Assembly: GCF_000346465.2 (NCBI RefSeq)
Contig: NC_034010.1
Span: forward strand, 28,994,787 to 29,058,786
Direction of reading: 5' to 3'
Source of the DNA: Prunus persica
Lineage: Eukaryota > Streptophyta > Magnoliopsida > Rosales > Rosaceae
DNA length: 64,000 bases
Of this stretch, positions 56,638 through 64,000 are shown in pieces; positions within the stretch are counted from its first letter, which is position 1, and each line of letters starts with the position of its first letter. The position numbers and the translations under genes were made by a program. The notes under the pieces were generated by a model, which was given only the letters and a program-made list of their open reading frames with translations, did no database searches and was not told the origin of the DNA.

Positions 56638-57262
56638 GACCACCTCTGATATTCCTTTTGTCTTCTTCTTCCTCTTCCCCTTCTGATCCTATATGGGTAT
56701 CAGAGCTCGGTTCCGAGAACATGGGCAAAAACCCTCTTTCTCCACAAGAAATGGGTTCCCTAGAGTTGGAGCTACAACTCCACAAAGAAAAACTCAGGCT
56801 TCGCTTCAGGAGCTACATAACTCCATAAACAACATGGCCTCCGCACAAGCTCACTTCCAGCAAACGCTTCTAGAAGATATCCGCCAACTTAGAGTTGGGT
56901 TTGAACAATCAATAACAAAGGATGGGTCCTCCTCAATGCCATGAACAATGAACCTGAACTTCCCTGTGTTTCACGGAGGAAACGACAACCCAGTAGACTG
57001 GCTCTACCTCGCGGAGCTTTACTTCAAGTACCTCAAGACTCCCGAGGAGAAGAAAGTGGAGATTGCGTCCCTTCACTTACAGGGGGATGCGATTCCATGG
57101 ATGTCAGGCTTGTACGAGCCCTACCACAGCTTGGATTCATGGTCGCAGTTTGTGGTGAGATTTTTGAAGTTCTTTGGGCCTGGAGAGTGCATCGATATAG
57201 ATATTGCTCTGAGCAACCGGGATCAGTGAAAGAGTACACAACAGAACTCCTGAGGCTTTGCT
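56638..57262 (+). mobile_element. gag fragment copy 3 with primer-site remnant
   Basis: TGGGTATCAGAGCTCGG at 56694-56710 is the best-preserved primer-binding-site-like sequence of the family. It is followed by the leader frame (GATTPQRKTQASLQELHNSI, MASAQAHFQQTLLEDIRQLR) and, after a frame change near 56944, NLNFPVFHGGNDNPVDWLYL. Confidence 0.78.
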
Positions 57263-57279
57263 TTTGAAAAAAAAAGGAG

Positions 57280-57539
57280 GTACAGCCGCTCGGCTATACA
57301 ATGCATTAAATATAGTATAGCCGAGCGGCTATACTATTTTTAAAGAAAATAAAAAGAGCGTATAGCCGACCGGCTATACTCAGAAACATTAATAACACCA
57401 GGTACAGCCGCTCGGCTATACTATTTAAAAAATAAAAACCGAGTATAGCCGGGCGTCTATACTATTTACAAAAAAAAAGTGGGGGCCACCTACGGAATAT
57501 TCCCACGTGTCAAAATCGGTACAGCCGGGCGGCTATACT
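57280..57539 (+). repeat. palindrome array 5 (six units)
   Basis: Units at 57280, 57315, 57360, 57402, 57443 and 57519; the centres read CT, AG, AC, CT, GG and GG. CCACGTGTCAAAAT at 57503-57516 precedes the last unit. Confidence 0.92.
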
Positions 57540-57579
57540 ATTTTTTCTAAAAAAATCCCCAAAAAACGAGTTTTTGTGC

Positions 57580-58025
57580 AGGAAATGGATTCGCTTCAGG
57601 AGCTACAGAACTCCATAAACGCTTCTGGAAGAAATCCTCCAACTTAGATTTGGGTTTGAACAATCAAGAACAAAGGATGGGTCCTCCTCAATGCCATGGA
57701 CAATGAACCTGAACTTCCCTGTGTTTCGCGGAGGAAACGACAACCCAGTAGACTGGCTCTGCCTCGCGGACGTTACTTCAAGTACCTCAAGACTCCCGCG
57801 GAGAAGAAAGTGGAGATTGCGTCCCTTCACTTACAGGGGGGATGCGATTCCATGGATGTTAGGCTTGTACGAGCCCTACCACAGCTTGGATTTATGGTCG
57901 CAGTTTGTGGTGAAATTTTTTAAGTTCTTTGGTCCTAGAGAGTGCATCGATATCGAGGTTGCGCTGAGCAACCATAAGCAAACGGGATCAGTGAAAGCGT
58001 ACACGAGAGTTCCTGAGGCTATACT
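57580..58025 (+). mobile_element. gag fragment copy 3b
   Basis: It restarts at AGGAAATGG after array 5, with a deletion in the leader. It then reads NLNFPVFRGGNDNPVDWLCL, frameshifted at 57775 and again near 57840, and continues to SNHKQTGSVKAYTR, a little further than the other copies. Confidence 0.75.
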
Positions 58026-58052
58026 GTGTCTGGTAAAAAATACAAAAAAAAG

Positions 58053-58117
58053 GTATGGCCGGACGGCTATACTATTTATTATTATTATTTTAAAACAGTA
58101 TCGCCGCGCGGCTATAC
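58053..58117 (+). repeat. palindrome pair (array 6) left of the AAA gene fragment
   Basis: GTATGGCCG-GA-CGGCTATACT at 58053 and GTATCGCCG-CG-CGGCTATAC at 58098. The second touches the AAA fragment directly. Confidence 0.88.
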
Positions 58118-58118
58118 G

Positions 58119-58735
58119 GTAACCTTCTGTCATGGTCAGGCGCAACTGTGAACAGAGCTCGGACCTTTTTTTCATCTTCTCCAAACCATTTTGAAGTGAC
58201 GGTGGACATCGAGACATAGATAAAACTTGCTCCCGCTTCATTTGCAATGGCTTTTGTTGCCAGCATTGTTTTTCCAGTGCCAGGAGTACCAAAAAGCAAT
58301 ATGCCCCTACAAGGCTTAAGAAGCCCACCTTTGAAAAGTTCTGGTCTTCAAAGGGGGAGCATGACCAACTCCTGAAGTGATTCTTTAATATCATCCAATG
58401 CACCAATGTCTGCAAATGTGACTCCAATCTCATTTGCAGGGATAACCTCTGGCCTTATGCGCTTCTCAAATTCATTGTCAGGTCAGGCGCAACTTCCTGC
58501 ACGAACACCATGAAAATTCCATAAGACAAGGAAGTCTGAAGAAAATAGGTGCTGACGACCAGGAGGATTTTATGTATCCTATTGAAGGACTTGAACTTAC
58601 AGATTTTAGGGGAGGTGGATTCTCGCTGTTCTCCTTCACTGCAGGACCAGATTTCTCTGCTCACCTTTGTTTTCAGGTGCTGCAGTTTCAGTCGTTGCAC
58701 CGACAGCCTGTTCCCCTTCAGTTGGAAATCAGTAT
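58119..58735 (-). pseudogene. rearranged fragment of a DAA1-like AAA ATPase gene
   Basis: Matches exons 11-13 of the gene at 36.7-41.8 kb, including intron sequence. A snippet of exon 13 (GTAACCTTCTGTCATGGT) is fused to the first part of exon 12 (Walker A region, FINVSM, WFGEDEK), then intron 11 and exon 11. The Walker A segment has an inserted codon-sized change (AGCATTG...), and a T-to-A change makes a stop in the former FIN region. It carries about 29 extra bases in the intron and about 27 in exon 11 that the intact gene lacks. Palindromes flank it on both sides. Confidence 0.88.
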
Positions 58736-58747
58736 ACATACACCCGC

Positions 58748-59033
58748 GTATAGCCGCGCGGCTATACTGTTTAAAAAAAATAAAACCCGAGTATATCCGC
58801 ACGACTATAGTATTTGAAAAAAAAATCTAATAAACGGAGTATAGCCGCGCGGCTATACTATTTGCAAAAAGAGGACCCGCCTAGCGATAAGGCGTCCACG
58901 TGTCAAAATAATTCTAGCCGCGCGGCTATACTTGTAAATAAAGCACAGCCGAACGGCTATCTTTTTAAAAAAGGTATAGCCGGTCGGCTATACTATTTTT
59001 TATTTTTTATTTTTAAAAAAGTGTAGCCGCGGG
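58748..59033 (+). repeat. palindrome array 7 right of the AAA gene fragment
   Basis: Units at 58748, 58791 (degenerate), 58839, 58912, 58943 and 58974, and a half unit at 59021. CCACGTGTCAAAAT is at 58896-58909, directly before the unit at 58912. Confidence 0.9.
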
Positions 59034-59816
59034 GTTTCAGGTTTGCTTGTTTCTTCTTAATGCTGTTATTTATTGCTTATTTATAATATATTTTGAATAT
59101 GTATTCTATTGTTGTATCAAAAGATGATATGTTCTTGCAGAAACTGGCTACTACAATGAGATGAGGATTTTCCATTACGCTATCATTAAGGTTTTTATAG
59201 ATGCTGCTGGGACAGTTTATCAACATATTATACAGATAGCTTCAACTCTCGAACTTCAGGATTTTGGAGTATAATAATCATGCCTTAATTCATTTTAGCT
59301 GTATTCTCTTCTCCCCCACTTGAGAATATCCCAATATATTATTTATTTATCAGTCACCAAATTTGACTAAATTCTAAATTAATGTTAGGGTTTAGGGTTG
59401 TCTGTGGGGAATCTCGCTTCTGCATTAACAGATAGTTGACTAACAGACAACTTGCCTTCAATATTATCCCAGGGCAGTTGAAGATTGACGGTGTAATAAG
59501 ATGGCCAAGTCCGATGGGTTATCAATTTATCAATATTTTTTTACATGAACAGATGAGTTTTATGTGAAATTTTATTTGTTAAATTGGTTGATTATCCGTA
59601 ATTAAAGGTCATCACTACTTCGTACATGGCGATGTCCCTTTAAATATAAATATATTTGACTAGATTACCAATTGATGTACGTTTCTATTCACGTAGTTTT
59701 CAGTTTGGTTTGACTTATACTCATGATGAGTCATGCTATCTTTCATTATCCTATTTATTTGTTCATTGATATAAAAAAGCTTGATATCATATCCAGAGTT
59801 TCTGCTCCAAATTTTT
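59034..59816. other. upstream region of the SLAH3-like gene
   Basis: No gene recognised. A splice-acceptor-like CTTGCAG at 59134-59140 precedes a short open stretch, possibly a leader exon. 59640-59780 resembles 63050-63300 upstream of the second channel gene (ATTACCAAT..GTAC, TCCTATTTATTTGTTC), so promoter DNA was duplicated with the gene. Confidence 0.5.
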
Positions 59817-62142
59817 ATGATGGAAAACAGCAAAAATCTGGATTATGTAAACCTGAATTCCCCTGAACTTCCATCTCTCATCAGATATATATCATCAAAT
59901 GAAGTGGCTGGCTTTGATAATGTTGAGGAAAATAGATTTCTCAATGGCAGCTGTCAACCAAGTCACCTTCAACCTATCAGTCCATCAGCTAAAGTAAGTT
60001 CATCTTAAACTTTCATGCCTACTAAATACAAAAGAGGCAGTAGCACAGTTCACATGCTATAATTGCTTTCACAAATTTATTTCATTCTGCCAAACAAGGA
60101 GAAGAAAAAATAAAGTTTATAATGGTTATGCATATACTAACTTGTTTTATGCATTTTTACACCAGGGAATTGAGGCGGCAGCGTTTGATGCATCTGAACC
60201 CCCGATTCATCAAAGGGTCCATTCTGTTTCTATTAGCATGCCATCATCACCAACCGGAACTCATTTACACAACAGCAAAAATATGATCTTCAGTGAAATT
60301 CCAATATCTTCTGCCGCAACTGAAACTGCTGGCAGCACACTGCCCAAAGCCGTAAAATTTCACTCTCAACCAATGCCAAAAAGCTCTGCACTTGAGGAGG
60401 CAATTAGCACTGGACATTTTTCTTATCAACCAAGTATCGAAAGGTTGAAAGACAAGAGGTTTGATACTTTCAAAACATGGTCTGGGAAACTGGAAAGGCA
60501 GATAACACTACTCCGTGGAAAGACACCAAGGGAGACTGAACCAGAGAATGCTAATCTGCAAAATGCAGAAGTTGAACGTTTGCCTGCAGACCGATACTTT
60601 GATGCATTGGAAGGGCCAGAGTTAGAAACCCTTAGGGTAATGTGTATGTTCTTCTTCAATATTTACAAATGTTTATCTATATAAAAAAAATAGCACTTAC
60701 AAATGTTTATCTATAAAAAAAAGCATTTACAAATGTTTGATATTGTTTTGTTCCTCAACTTTAATGTGATGAAACAGGATTCAGAGGAAATACTCCTTCC
60801 AGAAGACAAACAATGGCCATTTCTGCTCCGGTATCCTGTTTCTTCATTTAGCATCTGCCTCGGTGTTAGCAGCCAAGCTATTTTGTGGAAGACCCTTCCT
60901 ACCTCTGCCTCCACGAAATTCCTCCACTTAAGCTTAATACCAAATCTAGTTCTGTGGTGCATTTCAGTTGCTCTTGTAGCTATTGTTGCTTGTATCTACC
61001 TTCTAAAAGTGATCCTTTACTTTGAAGCAGTTCGTCGTGAGTACTACCACCCTGTTCGTGTCAACTTCTTCTTTTCCCCATGGATCGCCCTCTTGTTCTT
61101 AGCTCTTGGAGTGCCACCTTCATTTGCTAACAACCTGCATCCAGCTCTTTGGTACATCCTCATGACCCCAATCTTATGCCTTGAGCTTAAAATCTATGGA
61201 CAGTGGATGTCAGGAGGCCAACGTAGGCTTTCAAAGGTAGCCAATCCTGTTAACCATCTCGCAATTGTTGGGAATTTTGTGGGGGCATTGTTAGGTGCGT
61301 CAATGGGACTAAAAGAAGGACCAATATTCTTCTTTGCTGTGGGGTTGGCTCACTACATGGTATTATTTGTAACTCTCTACCAGAGGCTTCCAACAAACGA
61401 GACTGTAATCCCAAAGGACCTCCATCCTGTATTCTTTCTGTTTGTTGCAGCACCAAGTGTAGCTTCCATGGCATGGGGAAGAATCCAAGGCTCTTTCAAT
61501 TACGGTTCACGAATTTTTTACTTCATTTCCTTGTTCCTTTATCTCTCACTGGCAAGTATAACCTGAATCAAGTCCCAATACTCTAGGACTACCAAGATAA
61601 TATAGATTATTGATTCATTTATTTTATTAAGACTAGTATTCTTAACTTTTTCTAATCCTTCTTCATTGCTTGTACAGGTAGTTCGGGTTAACTTTTTCAG
61701 AGGATTTAAGTAAGATATCACATCCATTAATTTCTCTACATAACCTGAAAATAATATTGCACATTTATACTTCAAATGCCTAACATTCACTTTCATCTGG
61801 ATCTATAGGTTTTCTTTGACATGGTGGGCGTATACATTCCCAATGACTGGTGCTGCCATTGCAACCATCAGGTACTCAAATGAGGTCACAAATGCGGTAA
61901 CACAAACTCTGGCTGTCATACTCTCTCTCACCGCCACGATCATAGTCACCATTCTTCTCATAACAACCATCTTGCATTGTTTTGTGATCCAAGACCTCTT
62001 CCCCAATGACATTGCAATTGCCATCAGTGACAGAAAGTTAAAACCAAACAGGACATGGTTCCAACTTAGACATGGAAGCTCGGACTCAAAGGACATCAAA
62101 AAACTTTTGAAGTCAGCAACAAGTTCAGAAACAAGGATTTAG
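59817..62142 (+). CDS. SLAH3: S-type anion channel, SLAH2/SLAH3-like
   Basis: Five exons: 59817-59993, 60166-60636, 60778-61551, 61678-61709 and 61809-62142, giving 595 residues. The N-terminal cytosolic part has PELPSLIRYISSNEVAGFDN, VSISMPSSP and VKFHSQPMPKSS, which in SLAH3 carries kinase targets. Next are FKTWSGKLERQ and DRYFDALEGPELETLR, then the ten-helix SLAC1/TehA-fold pore from WPFLLRYPVSSF to the C-terminal FVIQDLFPNDIAIAISDRKL. GPIFFFAVGLAHYMVLFVTL includes the gating Phe region. These plasma-membrane channels release nitrate and chloride. Intron 3 starts GCAAGT, a GC-AG intron; only this splice keeps LYLSL-VVRVNFFRG in frame. The C-terminus is shorter than Arabidopsis SLAH3. SLAH2 cannot be excluded. 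Confidence 0.92.
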
Positions 62143-63411
62143 AGGCCACCTAGCTCTGAGATTTTGAGTAACAACATGTATATGATGTTATGCCACAACA
62201 TGGGAGGAACATAGATTTAAACTTTCATAGTTCCAGTGAGCATGAGTAGAGTGAAACATCATATCTTGTGTAGTACATTAAGAGTGCATTGTGAGAGAAG
62301 GGTGCTGGTAATATTGTGTGTTATACTAGTTAGATTTCCGGAACCGTTTGAAGAAATAAACCGGTCCATGATCTTGCTTAATTAATTGCCTTCTTGGCTC
62401 TTGATAATGGTGATAAGTATTTAGCTTCCTCATATTATCTACATGCACTTTCATCACATTATGCAGAGTGTTGACACGAATTCCAATTGTCTGGACCTTT
62501 GTATAACTTTGGGATTAAATTTGGGTTTAGTTATCAGATTTAGTGGCTCTTATCCAATAACCTGCTAAAAAAACTTTGTTTAATTAACATGTTATTCATG
62601 CACTCAATAGCGAAGCAAACAATGTGATGAGCCGAAACAAAACTATAACGATGCAAGGGATGAAACCTATAGGAGGACAGTGTTCCTGGGCTGTGTACAA
62701 AAAGAGCTGCATCCCAGAGCAGACTAAGGCTCTCTATTCCTGCATATGCTGACATCCATGATCTCCAGTGCTCCAATGGCTACATGCATTCCTTCATCTA
62801 CTCAAACAATAAAAAACAAACGGGCATTAACCATTGATTTTGAGCAACAATTTATATTTGTTTTCAATTTATTGCACTGTTTCTTTTTTCTTTTTCTTTT
62901 TTTGCGGAATTTGCATTACATGTTTGACCTACGTCTGTGGTTATGATGTTTTATCATTTGTTGACTTCTGCAATTGTACATTGATTTTGTTGATTACCAA
63001 TAATTGAGGTTAAGGTTATGAATACCTATTACCTAGTACATGTCCATTTAAATATGTTAAGTAGATTACCAATGTACCTCCCCTCCTCCATTAAAGGATG
63101 TATATCCATTCTAAATTGCTCCACCACCAAAAAACTTTTGAAAATATCTTGTAACATGGATATCCACCACCAAAAAGCTTTTGAAAATATCTTGACAATT
63201 TACACTAATGTAGTTCTCAGTGGTTTTCTATCACCAGTCACGAATCTTGAAATGTTTTGTCGTCCTATTTATTTGTTCCACCAATTAACATAAAAAACTT
63301 TATATTACAATCAAACCACACCATGTGTCTGTTGTTTCGATTAGCAAAATTTGGTAAACACTTGACTTTGGCAGCTTCTGATGTACTTTATATTTTGTGC
63401 TCTAAATTTTT
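62143..63411. other. intergenic between tandem SLAH3-like genes
   Basis: 3' UTR of the first gene, AT-rich DNA and the promoter of the second. A near-perfect repeat, CCACCAAAAA(A/G)CTTTTG, followed by AAAATATCTTG, occurs twice at 63124-63153 and 63167-63195. Confidence 0.55.
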
Positions 63412-64000
63412 ATGATGGAAAACAGCAAAAATCTGGATTCTGAAAAAGAGAATTCGTTTGAACTTCCATCTCTCATCAGGTGTGCATCATCAAATGAAGT
63501 GTCTGGCTTTGATAATGCTGAGGAGAATAGATTTCTCAATGATAGGTATCAACCAAGTGCGCTTCAGCTTACCAGTCCATCAGCTCAAGTAAGTTTATCT
63601 TAGAGTTTCATTTGTATTAAACTAAAAAAGAGGCTGCAGCACATAACATTCCTAATGAAACCAAGTGTTTTCCATAATTCACAGAGAAAACTATAGTTTG
63701 CTTTGAGAAATTTATTTTGTTCTGCTCTATCTACTACAAGATGTGATTGCGTACTTTGATTTGTTCGTCGACCGCCAAAGAATGAGAAGAAAAACAAGGT
63801 TGTTAATGGTTATGCGTTTTTAATGTCAGGGAATTGAGACAGATGCCTTAGAATGCGCACTTGATGAATCTGAACCCCAAATTCATCAAAGTGTGCTTTC
63901 TGTTTCTATTAGCATGCCAACATCAGCAATTGAACTTCACTTACAGGACAACAAAAGAATGCTCTTCAGTGGTGAAACAAGTTTCAACAATGGAATTCCA
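63412..64000 (+). CDS. second S-type anion channel gene, SLAH3-like, 5' part
   Basis: Exon 1 63412-63588 (177 bases, the same length as in the first gene) reads MMENSKNLDSEKENSFELPS and NEVSGFDNAEENRFLND. Exon 2 begins at 63830 (GIETDALECALDESEPQIHQ) and is still open at the window end. Sequence, exon phase and intron position all match the gene at 59817, so this is a tandem duplicate. Exon 1 is more conserved than exon 2. The channel domain lies beyond the window, so I cannot say whether it is intact. Confidence 0.85.

Larger units (their letters stand above)
56202..57265. repeat. duplicated unit, copy 2: F-box exon 1 plus gag-like unit
   Basis: Counterpart of 27312-28375. It joins directly to palindrome arrays on both sides. 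Confidence 0.88.

Overview
The window is nuclear DNA from a flowering plant. Genes have short GT-AG introns, intergenic DNA is AT-rich, and the proteins belong to plant-only families (UGT88-type glycosyltransferase, ABCG4/8-type transporter, MAKR, RTNLB, SLAH). A eudicot is clear. A woody Rosaceae species is my best guess from protein style, but nothing in the window proves it.

Genes from left to right: the last two exons of the TRAPP subunit TRAPPC1/BET5 (+, 1-749); an intronless UDP-glycosyltransferase (+, 2070-3506); an intronless ABCG half-transporter (-, 5954-7789); two tandem LEA_2/NHL membrane proteins, the second frameshifted (+, 10534-11103 and 12943-13597); a membrane-associated kinase regulator with two look-alike 3' exons (-, 17698-19033); a five-exon reticulon-like protein (+, 22875-24835); a six-exon F-box protein (-, 25523-27574); a 16-exon DAA1-type AAA ATPase of 822 residues (-, 36705-41784); and two tandem S-type anion channels of SLAH3 type (+, 59817-62142, and 63412 onward, cut by the window end).

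The gene order is broken by two mobile-element regions. From about 27.7 to 36.15 kb there is a nest of degraded Ty3/gypsy-like gag fragments, inverted and direct duplications, a CTAGGCGG minisatellite, and captured pieces of a VAMP72 R-SNARE gene and a PHD-finger gene. From 49.4 to 59.0 kb a second copy of the gag unit, which carries exon 1 of the F-box gene, is accompanied by a fragment of the AAA ATPase gene. Just upstream lies a 6.46-kb Mutator-like element with a perfect 9-bp target duplication, which has captured the 3' end of a CCT3 chaperonin gene.

The least explained feature is a family of about 30 short palindromes, TATAGCCG-NN-CGGCTATA, with a variable central dinucleotide. They lie in clusters, often 40-50 bp apart, beside the gag fragments and beside or around captured gene pieces. 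Four clusters share the same internal order and a conserved CCACGTGTCAAAAT motif, so the array is a fixed part of a repeat family. I do not recognise it as a named element.

The stretch 41.8-49.4 kb is gene-poor. It holds tRNA-derived SINE remnants and an isolated exon-sized fragment of an alpha-glucan phosphorylase.
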